Assembly (NCBI GenBank): GCA_963722295.1
Contig: CAVRLB010000007.1
Coordinates: 62,001 to 126,000 of the forward strand
Length of the DNA stretch: 64,000 bases
Reading direction: 5' to 3'
Source of the DNA: Brooklawnia sp032229645
Lineage (GTDB): Bacteria; Actinomycetota; Actinomycetes; Propionibacteriales; Propionibacteriaceae
A model generated the notes under the pieces. That model was given only the letters and a program-made list of their open reading frames with translations, ran no database searches and was not told the origin of the DNA. A program made the translations under genes and the position numbers. This document shows positions 52,380 to 60,691 of this stretch, one piece after another; the first letter of the stretch is position 1; each line of letters begins with the position of its first letter.

Positions 52380-53444
52380 ATGAGCGTCTCGGGGGCTGCA
52401 GCGACTAGCCCGTCCGGTGTCTGTGGCGCCGTCATTCATGGACTCGGCGGCTGCCTGCGTGTGGTATCCGAGGATCCCGACTCCGAGCAGCAGATGGCGA
52501 CCCTCCAACATCAGTGGACGCGCTGCCTGCGGCCTGAGCCGCGCGATCGGGAAGCCCCGGTCATCAGTCTCGGGGCAACCCCCGACAACGAGCCGGCGTT
52601 CTGGGAGCGCACCACCCAACGGATCACCGCCGAGCTGATCGGTCAGCAGGCCGGCAAGCTGCTGATGCTTCACGCCGGAGGCGTGTGCAACCCCGAGACC
52701 GGCGCCAGCATCGTCTATGTGGCCCCGAGCCGGACCGGCAAGACCACTCTGACGCTGTCGTTAAGCGGCCGATTCGGCTACCTGTCCGACGAGACGATCG
52801 CTTTGGACGAACGCCTGCGCATCTTCGGCTATCCGAAGCCGTTGTCCGTGCGCAGTACCGATGGGCAGCCCCGCCGCGAGATGTCTCCCGACGAACTCGG
52901 GTTCGCACCCGCCCACCCGGAACCATTTCTGGCGAGGCTGGTCATTCTCAACCGCAGCGATACCCACCACGGCGCCCCGGTGATCACCCCGCTCGACCTG
53001 TTCGACGCAGCGGTGGTTCTGGCGCCCCAGACCTCATCGCTGAGCGCACTCGACGACGGTCTGCATCGCCTGCAATCGTTGACCCGCCAGACCGGACCGG
53101 TCCTGCAGGTGGCCTACCGCGATGCCCCCGAGCTCCACGGCCTGTTCGAAACCGTGCTCGGCATGCCGCTGTGGGTGCGGCGCGTAGAAGCGGCCGATGT
53201 CTTGACCCGCAGCGAGCCGCAGCCAGAGGTGCTCCTGCTATTGGACGACCACCTGGTGCGCGTGGGCGAACTCGGCACTGCCGTCCTCGACGAGACCGCG
53301 GAGCCGATCGAGATTGCGGCACTGGCCCAGCGGCTGGCGGCCCGTTTCGGCGCTCCCGAGCAGGGAGACATTCAGCTGCGCACCCGCGCGGCCGTTGACG
53401 AACTACTGACCCAAGGAGCGCTGACGAAGGTGGCCCAGGCATGA
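52380..53444 (+). CDS. HPr-kinase-like P-loop protein
   Basis: The 354-residue protein has KLLMLHAGGVCNPETGASIV, then a P-loop VAPSRTGKTTLTLSLS, FGYLSDETIALDE (acidic motif) and FGYPKPLSVRS. This is the arrangement of HPr kinase/phosphorylase-like proteins found in RiPP and polysaccharide loci, not of genuine HprK, which is shorter. Related kinases phosphorylate the C-terminus of some lasso peptides. The C-terminal 130 residues are less conserved. The stop overlaps the start of the PqqD-like gene (ATGA), so the two work together. The substrate is not identified. Confidence 0.72.
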   Translation: MSVSGAAATSPSGVCGAVIHGLGGCLRVVSEDPDSEQQMATLQHQWTRCLRPEPRDREAPVISLGATPDNEPAFWERTTQRITAELIGQQAGKLLMLHAGGVCNPETGASIVYVAPSRTGKTTLTLSLSGRFGYLSDETIALDERLRIFGYPKPLSVRSTDGQPRREMSPDELGFAPAHPEPFLARLVILNRSDTHHGAPVITPLDLFDAAVVLAPQTSSLSALDDGLHRLQSLTRQTGPVLQVAYRDAPELHGLFETVLGMPLWVRRVEAADVLTRSEPQPEVLLLLDDHLVRVGELGTAVLDETAEPIEIAALAQRLAARFGAPEQGDIQLRTRAAVDELLTQGALTKVAQA

Positions 53445-53761
53445 GCGGCAACGCCTGGCAGATCAATGACCAGGCCGCGTACGTGGTGACCAATCCGCAA
53501 CGGGTGATAGCGATCAACCTTGATCAGCCCGGACGGCAGCCGAAGGCGCTGCTGGGCACCGGCGCCGCGATCTGGTTGTATCTGCTATCGGACGACGACC
53601 AGGCACCGCACCCGCTGGTTCTCGAAGATGAGCTCATTGATGCACTGGCCGAGCAGTTCGGCATGACCGCTGAACAAATCGCCCCCGATGTCCAGGGCTT
53701 CCTGCAGCAGCTGCAGGCGAACGACCTGCTGGTGCGGCGAGGCGCTGCGGTGCCCGCTTGA
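53441..53761 (+). CDS. PqqD-like (RRE-fold) protein
   Basis: The 106-residue protein shows the PqqD pattern: three N-terminal strands (YVVTNPQRVIAINLDQP), GTGAAIWLYLLSDD, and a winged helical C-terminus with ALAEQFGMTAEQIAPDVQGFLQQLQANDLL. The RRE fold binds RiPP leader peptides. It is coupled to the HPr-kinase-like gene by a four-base overlap. No precursor peptide gene is found next to it, so the partner is either elsewhere or a non-RiPP protein. It is unrelated in close sequence to the lasso B1 protein at 10299. Confidence 0.75.
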   Translation: MSGNAWQINDQAAYVVTNPQRVIAINLDQPGRQPKALLGTGAAIWLYLLSDDDQAPHPLVLEDELIDALAEQFGMTAEQIAPDVQGFLQQLQANDLLVRRGAAVPA

Positions 53762-53791
53762 TGCTGCTCGACGCCGCGTCGCTGGCGGAAG

Positions 53792-55315
53792 TCAGATCGC
53801 TCGCGTGGCGCGTTTGGCCCTGGACGCCACGCCCGCCCTCACCCCATGCGCTTCGAGCGATCTCACCCCGGCTGCCTCCGGATTGATCGCGGACCTAGCC
53901 TGCGAGTACACCGGATCACCCTGGTAGTCGTCGGTGTACTGATACCCGAAATGAAGTGCTCCCCGGCCACTGCGAGGAACGCGATTCATGACCACGCCCA
54001 GCGCCTTGCCGTTGGCCTTGGCCAACAGCCCCAGTGCCTGGTCGAGCATCTCGTAGGTGGTCTTTCCGGTGTTGACCACCACCAGTGCGCCGTCGGTGAG
54101 GGTGGTCAGGACGGCAGCATCGGTGACGGGCAGCAGTGGGGGCGCGTCCACGACCACGAACGCCTGCTTGGACAGGTCAGCCAGCAGCCTCTGCATCGTC
54201 TCCGAACCGAGCAGCTCGCTGGGGTTGGGCGGGACGGGGCCGGCGGCGAGTACCTGCAGGCCGGGTGCGCCGTCGACCGGCTGAAGCAGGTCGGCCACGG
54301 CCACGCGGGAGGCGAGTGCGTCGGTGAGGCCCGCGTCTGCCAAGACACCGAAGGTCTTGGCAATCCGGGGACGCCGCAGATCGGCGTCGATCAATACGGT
54401 GCGCTGCCCGGTCTGAGCTAGCGCCGTGGCTAGGTTGGATGCGGTGAAAGTCTTGCCGTCGCCGGGCGTCGGACTGGTGACGACGATCACGCGGGGCGGG
54501 TCGTCCACGCTCATGTACTGCAGGTTGGTGCGCAGGCCGCGGAAGGATTCGGCGATCGCCGTCCACCCGCTGTCGTGGAGGCCAGCACCCGAGATCAGTT
54601 GCTTGCCGTCGGCGCTGCTGCTGCCGCCTTCCTTGAGGGGGATGGTGCCGACCACCGACAGCCCGGTGGCGGTCTCGACTCCCTCGGCCGATCGGATGCG
54701 CCGGTCGAGCCATTCTCGCAACACTGCGTAACCGGCGCCGAGCAGGACGCCGATCAGTCCGCCCAGGGCCAGATTCATCTTGATGTTGGGCGAACTCGGC
54801 GCGGTAGGCAGCCGCGCCGAATCGCCGGGCACCAGCTGAACGGCGGGCTGCTGGCCATCGGCACCCTCGATCTTGTCTATCTCGAAGATCATGCCGCGAA
54901 TCCAGGCTTCTGCCAGATCACGGGCGGCTTCCGGGGTTGATCCAGTGGCGGAAATATGAAGGACCACGGTATCAGCGGGGTTAGTTACAGTCACCCTATT
55001 AATTAACCCCTCGGGTGAGTCGGATAACCCCAATTCATTGATAGCGGCCTCGGCGACCAAACGCCATGTTCCGATTGTCACATAAGACCGCACCTTCGAT
55101 TGTGCGAGCTGATCGCCGACCATGGAAGAGCCGATATCTGTGGACCCGGGGGTGGCGACATAACCGCTTGCCTCGGCCGTGTACACCTTCGGTTGCAAGA
55201 AGCTGAAAATGCCTGCGGCTGACACCGCGATGACGACCAGGACAATTATTGCCACCCAGTTGGCGCGCAGGATTCGCAAATACTCGCTCAGTTCCACGGA
55301 AGCAATGTACGTCAT
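53792..55315 (-). CDS. Bacterial tyrosine kinase fused to Wzz-type domain (CpsCD/CapAB-like)
   Basis: The protein is 507 residues from the ATG at 55315 (MTYIASVELSEYLRILRANW); a GTG six codons later is possible. The Wzz domain has two membrane segments (about 21-41 and 190-212) around an extracellular helical region. The cytoplasmic BY-kinase has Walker A VVTSPTPGDGKTFTASNLA, Walker A' TVLIDADLRRPRIAKTFG and Walker B AFVVVDAPPLLPVTD. A tyrosine cluster (LHFGYQYTDDYQGDPVYS) near the C-terminus is the autophosphorylation site. It regulates exopolysaccharide chain length. It is convergent with the PqqD-like gene and divergent from the Tat protein gene. Confidence 0.9.
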   Translation of the reverse strand: MTYIASVELSEYLRILRANWVAIIVLVVIAVSAAGIFSFLQPKVYTAEASGYVATPGSTDIGSSMVGDQLAQSKVRSYVTIGTWRLVAEAAINELGLSDSPEGLINRVTVTNPADTVVLHISATGSTPEAARDLAEAWIRGMIFEIDKIEGADGQQPAVQLVPGDSARLPTAPSSPNIKMNLALGGLIGVLLGAGYAVLREWLDRRIRSAEGVETATGLSVVGTIPLKEGGSSSADGKQLISGAGLHDSGWTAIAESFRGLRTNLQYMSVDDPPRVIVVTSPTPGDGKTFTASNLATALAQTGQRTVLIDADLRRPRIAKTFGVLADAGLTDALASRVAVADLLQPVDGAPGLQVLAAGPVPPNPSELLGSETMQRLLADLSKQAFVVVDAPPLLPVTDAAVLTTLTDGALVVVNTGKTTYEMLDQALGLLAKANGKALGVVMNRVPRSGRGALHFGYQYTDDYQGDPVYSQARSAINPEAAGVRSLEAHGVRAGVASRAKRATRAI

Positions 55316-55414
55316 GACTGCAAACGGGTACAGAATTTGACGAATTAACGAGAACCAATACACTGAAAGTGCCCGAAGGGATGGGCACATGCGGTCGGTA
55401 TCGGGGGAGCTGAA

Positions 55415-55936
55415 ATGGAATCAAATCTTGAGCACACCGGCGCATCGGCGAGGGCCAGCCGACGAGCCGTCCTGGGTGCCGCCGTGGTCGGCACGGTGTG
55501 GAGTGCGCCGGTGGTGAAGGCCGCCGCAGACACTCCGGCCAAGTCGGCTTCTTCGCCGGAGCAGCCACCTGTAGACATCGCGCCGAGCGTTAGTCACTTC
55601 GGAGCATGGGCGGCTAGGGGTGGGTTCGACGGCAACTTCGGCGTCATAGTCAAGTGGCCCGCAGTGACCGCGACTTTCACTGTCGTCATCATCGCGGCGC
55701 CGGTGGGTGGTGGTCCTTCCATAACTCAGACCTTCACGCAGTCAGGCCTCCTGCACTACCAAGACACCTTCTCGTTCCGGGATCTCACTCCCGGGGATCA
55801 GTACACAGTCACGTTGACGGCCACGATAGTGCTCACGAGCTACCGCGCCGACAACAACAGCACGACCGTAACCGGGAGCTGGACCGTTGAGCCGCTCACC
55901 GCCGGCCCCGTGACCGTGACCGTGCCTTCGTGGTGA
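55415..55936 (+). CDS. Small Tat-exported protein of unknown function
   Basis: The 173-residue protein has a twin-arginine signal: SRRAVLGAAVVGTVWSAPVV then KAAA, with the RR pair at residues about 16-17. The mature part (about 130 residues) is Ser/Thr/Val-rich and beta-like (FGVIVKWPAVTATFTVVIIA, TPGDQYTVTLTATIVLTSYR, TVEPLTAGPVTVTVPSW), perhaps one fibronectin-III or Ig-like domain. It shares a 100-base divergent region with the tyrosine kinase gene. The family was not recognised. Export as a folded protein suggests it is modified or assembled before secretion. Confidence 0.7.
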   Translation: MESNLEHTGASARASRRAVLGAAVVGTVWSAPVVKAAADTPAKSASSPEQPPVDIAPSVSHFGAWAARGGFDGNFGVIVKWPAVTATFTVVIIAAPVGGGPSITQTFTQSGLLHYQDTFSFRDLTPGDQYTVTLTATIVLTSYRADNNSTTVTGSWTVEPLTAGPVTVTVPSW

Positions 55937-55940
55937 GCTC

Positions 55941-57035
55941 TTGGACTGCGGAATATCGTTGACGCTCCTCACCCGCGCAGAAGCGAATGCTCTGGCCTGC
56001 GCACTTGCGCTGAGAACAGCCGAGCTATCCGAGGCCAGGCTCATGCTGATCAAGGGCATTTCACTGACTCACCACCGGCTTCGAGTCGACAGAGTGTCCG
56101 CAGATATCGACATCCTGGTCGAACCAGCCAAGGTGGACACCGTTCTTGCCACGCTCGCCGAGTTCGGCTGGCACCCCCGGCTGGGCGAATACAACGACTT
56201 CCCGCTCAGACATCACTCGGTAACGGTGATCCACGACGACTGGCCATGCGATATCGACGTGCACCGCCGGTTCCCGGGCTTCCTGGCCGACCCGGCCGTG
56301 ACGTTCGACGAGCTGTGGAGCAGACGGCAATCGATGCACACCGCAGGTCACGACGTTCCCATCACCGACTATTCGTCCAGCGCCATCGTCATGGCCTTGC
56401 ATTCGGTGCGCAGCACGGTGGACAATCCCCGCCACACTTCCGAACTGGTGCACCTCATCGAGATCTCGCGTGACTGGGACGACCAACAACGCGCCGACAT
56501 CGCCGAGGTGGCCGCCCGCACCGGGGCTGCGCGGGCGCTGCAAGACATCCTCCCCCTGCTCGGCGTGACTGCCCGCCGCGACGAGGTCGTCATCGACAAC
56601 GAAGCGCTCCAGGCGTGGCGGCTCCGGGCGACCGGACAGGCGACTTCACTGCGAACCTGGTTGCGCTACGCGTCCGAGGGTTCGGGTCTGCGGGACAAGC
56701 TCGTCCGCTTCTGGCGAGCGCTGTGGCCGGCCGAGGACTACTTCCTGGTGGCGTATCCCGAGGAGGCGGGGTCGCCCATCGGGGGTCGCCTGCGCCGATT
56801 GGCCCGGGGCATCGCGAAGATCCCCGGCGCCATGCTCGGCATCGCCGGAGCACACCGGGACAACGTGACTGAACGAGCGCTCGGGGCGCTAGCCGAACCC
56901 GGCATTGGCGCCTCGCCATCCCAGCTCAGCGAACAGCACCCACAATCACGTCAACGGCATCGCGGATCATCGCGAACGAGGATGCAAAGACCTCGGGTCC
57001 ACGCCGGAACGGATCCGGCACGTCATCGTCAGTGA
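55941..57035 (+). CDS. Nucleotidyltransferase family protein (NTP_transf_5-like)
   Basis: This 364-residue protein has LMLIKGISLTHHRLRVDRVSADIDILVEPAKV, with the catalytic Asp pair in ADIDILV, then LAEFGWHPRLGEYNDFPLRHHSV and CDIDVHRRFPGF. This is the NTP_transf_5 pattern seen in RiPP and polysaccharide loci; a relative tailors the lasso peptide pseudomycoidin. It starts at a TTG five bases after the Tat gene, with an uncertain start. The last 35 codons run antisense to the phosphatase gene (110-base overlap) and are basic and low-complexity, so the natural end may have been altered. Confidence 0.75.
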   Translation: MDCGISLTLLTRAEANALACALALRTAELSEARLMLIKGISLTHHRLRVDRVSADIDILVEPAKVDTVLATLAEFGWHPRLGEYNDFPLRHHSVTVIHDDWPCDIDVHRRFPGFLADPAVTFDELWSRRQSMHTAGHDVPITDYSSSAIVMALHSVRSTVDNPRHTSELVHLIEISRDWDDQQRADIAEVAARTGAARALQDILPLLGVTARRDEVVIDNEALQAWRLRATGQATSLRTWLRYASEGSGLRDKLVRFWRALWPAEDYFLVAYPEEAGSPIGGRLRRLARGIAKIPGAMLGIAGAHRDNVTERALGALAEPGIGASPSQLSEQHPQSRQRHRGSSRTRMQRPRVHAGTDPARHRQ

Positions 57036-57483
57036 CCCCATCGGCGCCCAGCATGCGCCGAGGCGCCGCTTGCTGCACCATTTCTCGAAGGCGATCCGGC
57101 CTTGAGTCAACAGTCAAGGCAGGGAAGGCCTGCGAACCTACGATCCGCGCGAACTCCAAGACGGTGAACGACCGCCGGACTACCGCCGGCGCCAGCCGCA
57201 CCGCCTGACCGCGATGAGCGGCCGTCAGCGCCAAGATCAGGTCCGCAGACTGCACCATCGCGGGCGTGAGCTGCCGCGCGGCAAATCCGTCTGCCGACGC
57301 TCCAGCGGCCTCCACCAACGACACCATGGCGGCGTCCATCGGATGTCCTGGCAAAGCGGCCGTCCCGGCGCTGGACACGTTCGCGGCATCGCCAAGACCG
57401 GCGGCCAGCAATCGCTCAGCAGCAGGTGACCGGCAGATGTTGCCGGTGCACACCGTCAAGATGTGAATGGGTTCAGCACTCAT
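56926..57483 (-). CDS. Low-molecular-weight protein-tyrosine phosphatase
   Basis: The 185-residue protein has the catalytic loop VCTGNICRSPAAERLLAAGL (CxxxxxRS) at the N-terminus, SSAGTAALPGHPMD, and the acid DPF in DVPDPFRRGPEVF. This is the Wzb/PtpA type. It dephosphorylates BY-kinases in exopolysaccharide regulation. Its start overlaps the stop of a tyrosine-kinase relic by four bases, so its original kinase partner has been lost. The intact kinase at 53792 may have taken over. Confidence 0.9.
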   Translation of the reverse strand: MSAEPIHILTVCTGNICRSPAAERLLAAGLGDAANVSSAGTAALPGHPMDAAMVSLVEAAGASADGFAARQLTPAMVQSADLILALTAAHRGQAVRLAPAVVRRSFTVLEFARIVGSQAFPALTVDSRPDRLREMVQQAAPRRMLGADGVTDDDVPDPFRRGPEVFASSFAMIRDAVDVIVGAVR

Positions 57484-57677
57484 TGCACGTGCTGAATGGC
57501 TCGGGCCGGACGCCGGGCGATATTGCAGCTAGCCACCACTGGCGCGCCATCGGTGACCCGCGACAAGACGGCGGCGTCGGTCGCCGGCGTCAGCGGGGAC
57601 GAGTCGGTGCTGAACCTGACCGCCGCGGCGCTGCGCAAACACTGGCGCAAGATGCTCAAATATCCGGTTGACTCCAT
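57480..57677 (-). pseudogene. Collapsed relic of a second Wzz/BY-kinase gene
   Basis: From an ATG at 57677 with an upstream GGAGAAGAG the frame reads ESTGYLSILRQCLR, matching the start of Wzz/CpsC proteins (compare SVELSEYLRILRANW in the gene at 53792). It then jumps to SSPLTPATDAAVLSRVTDGA, matching the Walker B region of the kinase (PPLLPVTDAAVLTTLTDGA). About 400 residues between are missing. The stop is coupled to the phosphatase start. The 310 bases upstream (57678-57987) hold nothing recognisable except the mgtA -10 box and an AGGACC-like remnant near 57715. Confidence 0.75.
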
Positions 57678-57975
57678 GGTGTGCTCTTCTCCGAGGGTGC
57701 TGTGGCTCGCGCTAAGGACCCTCAGCCTCATTAACCTCTGGCTTGTGTGGCCGTGGCTGGCCCGGCGCACCATGGGGTGTCGGGGCCACCGTCTGGGATG
57801 TTGGCTGCGATACGCCGATGACGCATTGGCGAACCGCGGCTCGTCCCATCATTATGACCGATGTCACAGTGTGCAGGTGGCGCGACACGATGCCGGCTCG
57901 GCTGTGGACCTTTGCTGGAGGCGCGGCTCCAGTGCTTCACCGAAGCCGCCCGCAGCGGCAGTTCTTCGGCGGATC

Positions 57976-57981
57976 TATGAT
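57976..57981 (+). promoter_or_regulatory. -10 element (TATGAT) of a leaderless mgtA promoter
   Basis: TATGAT ends six bases before the GTG at 57988. No -35 hexamer is evident. Confidence 0.5.
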
Positions 57982-57987
57982 CACAGC

Positions 57988-60601
57988 GTGACCGAGGCTA
58001 TCGGAACCGGGGATGCGTACTGGACGAGGTCCGGTGCTGAGATCGCCGCGTCCCTGGGTTCGGGGCCGGATGGGTTGGCTGCCCGCGCCGCGGCCGAGCG
58101 ACTGCCCGATGCCCGCACCCACGCCCTGGCGCAGCATGCCGCCGCCGGCAACTGGCGTCTGCTCGCGCATCAGTTCACCAGCCCCATCATCTTGATCCTG
58201 GTCGGCGCGACCATCTTGTCCGGTCTGCTGGGCGACTGGACCGACGCGATCATCATCCTGATCATCGTGGTGCTGTCCGGGCTGCTCGACTTCGCGCAGG
58301 AACGCGGCGCCGCAAACGCGATGCAGGCCTTGCTGTCAACAGTCCGGCTGACCGCCGACGTGCACCGCGACGGCGCGATCGTCCAGGTGCCCTTCGACGA
58401 GGTCGTCCCGGGCGATGTGGTCGAGATCGCCGGCGGAGACATTCTGCCTGCCGATTGCGTGGTGCTGCGCTGCGACGATCTGCAGCTCGACCAATCCAGC
58501 CTCACCGGCGAGACCTTCCCCGCAGTCAAGAATCCCGACCCGGTGGCCGCCGGCACCGCGCTCGCGGACCGCTCGAACGTCGTCTTCATGGGCACCCACG
58601 TGGCGAGCGGATCGGGCAGTGTCGTCGTGGTGGCCACCGGCGCCGACACCGAATTCGGCCGGGTGATGCAGTCGATGCGGCACCGCCCGCGCCCCACCGG
58701 CTTCGAGCGCGGAATGACCCGTTTCGGGTTGCTGCTGGCCCGGGTGATGACCGTGCTGGTGATCGCGATCTTCGTCGCCAACCTCTTGCTGCATCGTCCG
58801 CTCGTCGACTCCGCCCTCTTCTCGTTGTCGCTGGCCGTCGGCCTCACGCCGCAACTGCTGCCCGCGATCGTCGGGATCAGTCTTGCGCGCGGCGCACGCG
58901 AGATCGCCCGGCACAAGGTGATCGTCAAACGGTTGAACGCGATCGAGGATTTCGGCGCGATGACGGTGCTGTGCACCGACAAGACCGGCACCATGACGCA
59001 AGGGTCCATCCGCCTCGACGCGGCGCTGGCCATCGATGGCAGCCCCGCGCCCACGCTGCTGCGCACCGCCGCACTGAATGCGACCCTGCAGCGCGGGCTC
59101 AGCAACGCGATGGACGCCGCGATCGCCGACGCCGCGAAGCAGGCCGGTATCGAGGCCTCCGATGTGAAGCTGATCGACGAACTGCCCTACGACTTCGACC
59201 GCAAATGCCTGAGTGTGCTTGTCGACGATCCCGACGACCGCGTCTGGGCCGGGCCCGGCGCAGGCTATCGCCGGGTCGGCCACGCTGATCACGAAGGGGG
59301 CGGTGAATCCGGTGCTGACGCGCTGCGCCGACGCGTGCGCCGCCGATGGCACGATTCAGTCGATCGCAGCGGCCCGCGAGCGAGTCAACGCGGTGGTCGA
59401 GGAGCTCGCCGGGAACGGAATGCGCGTGCTGGCGGTGGCCACCAAACCGATGTCGGCCGCTTCCGCCGTGTTAGGCCCGGACGATGAGAGTGGCCTGAGA
59501 CTGATCGGCCTGCTGGCGTTCGCCGACCCGGTCAAGCCGGATGCTGCTGCGACGATCGCCGATTTCGCGCAGGCGGGAGTTTCGGTGCGGATGATCACGG
59601 GCGATTCTCGTCCGGCGGCCAGGTTTATCGCCGGCCGGCTGGGGCTGGATCCCCGAACGGTGATCACCGGTGCCGAGTTGGACGCGATGGACGATGGCGC
59701 GCTGGCCGTCCGGGTATCCCAGGCGCAAGTCTTCTGCGAGACGACACCGAGTCACAAGGAACGCATCGTCCGGGCGCTGTCCGGCTCGGATCAAACCGTC
59801 GGCTACCTGGGCGACGGCATCAACGACGCCCCGGCGCTGCGGGCCGCCGATGTCGGGATCTCGGTGCAGGGCGCGGCGGATGTCGCGGCGGAGTCGGCGT
59901 CCATCGTGATGTTGGAGAACGATCTGCGTTCGCTGCTGGGAGGCATGCAGCAGGGCCGGCGCACCTTCGCGAACACGATGAAGTACATCCAGATGACTAC
60001 CAGCGCGAACTTCGGGAACATGATCTCGATGGCGATCGCGTCGGTGGTGCTGCCATTCCTGCCGCTGTTGGCCGCGCAGATCCTGATGATCAATCTGCTC
60101 ACCGATCTGCCCGCCACCGCGATCGCCACCGACAACGTGGACGAGCGGCAGCTTGCCCGGCCGCAGCGCTGGAATATGCGGCTGATCCGCAACTACATGA
60201 TCGTCTTCGGCCTGATCAGCTCGGTCTTCGACATCGTGACCTTCATCGTGCTGAGGACGGTCTTCCACGCCGGAGAAGAAGAATTCCAGAGCGCCTGGTT
60301 TCTCGGCTCGGTGCTCACCGAGGTGTTGGTGCTCTTCGTGCTGCGCACCCGCGGGCCGTTCTGGCGCAGTCGTCCGGGTGGCATCCTGACTCTGCTCAGC
60401 GGGGTCGTGGTCATCGTGACCTTCGCGATCGTGCTCACGCCGGCGGGCGAGTTCCTGCGGCTGTCTCGTCCCCCGGTCGAATTGGCCGTCCTGGTCGTGG
60501 TGATCGCGTTCGCCTACTGCGTGGTCACCGAACTGACCAAGAAGGTCTTCTGGCGGATTCCCGCGCATCGATCACCGGCCCCGCGGGCGGCACGGCACTG
60601 A
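57988..60601 (+). pseudogene. mgtA: Magnesium-transporting P-type ATPase (MgtA/MgtB), frameshifted
   Basis: Two frames together make one P3B ATPase of about 870 residues, a normal length. Frame 1 (to about 59265) has the N-terminal cation domain, DDLQLDQSSLTGETFPA, the phosphorylation site VLCTDKTGTMTQG and DELPYDFDRKCLSVLV. Frame 2 then has ATLITKGAVNPVL, VRMITGDSRPAARF, YLGDGINDAPALRAADVGIS and the last membrane segments to 60601. The shift lies between 59240 and 59285, in the GC-rich stretch GGGCCGGGCCCGGC. It may be a sequencing error or a real inactivation. The start is the GTG at 57988 with a leaderless promoter; the frame upstream is non-coding. Confidence 0.82.
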
Positions 60602-60691
60602 ACCTCGTCCAGGTCGTCCGCGTACCACCCGCTGTCGTGTTCGCCGGCTGTAATGCGCGCCGTTTAGACTGCCCAACTGGAAAGGACACGA

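Noticed and set aside
53441..53761. Second lasso peptide cluster at 52-57 kb
   Set aside because: There is no cyclase, no B2 protease and no short gene with the YxxP leader pattern nearby.
57496..57987. 160-residue N-terminal extension of MgtA
   Set aside because: It covers the antisense of a tyrosine-kinase relic and non-coding sequence; the -10 box at 57976 would lie inside it.
59471..60568. 365-codon minus-strand frame opposite mgtA
   Set aside because: It is the antisense shadow of the ATPase C-terminal half, dominated by His/Asp/Arg/Gln.
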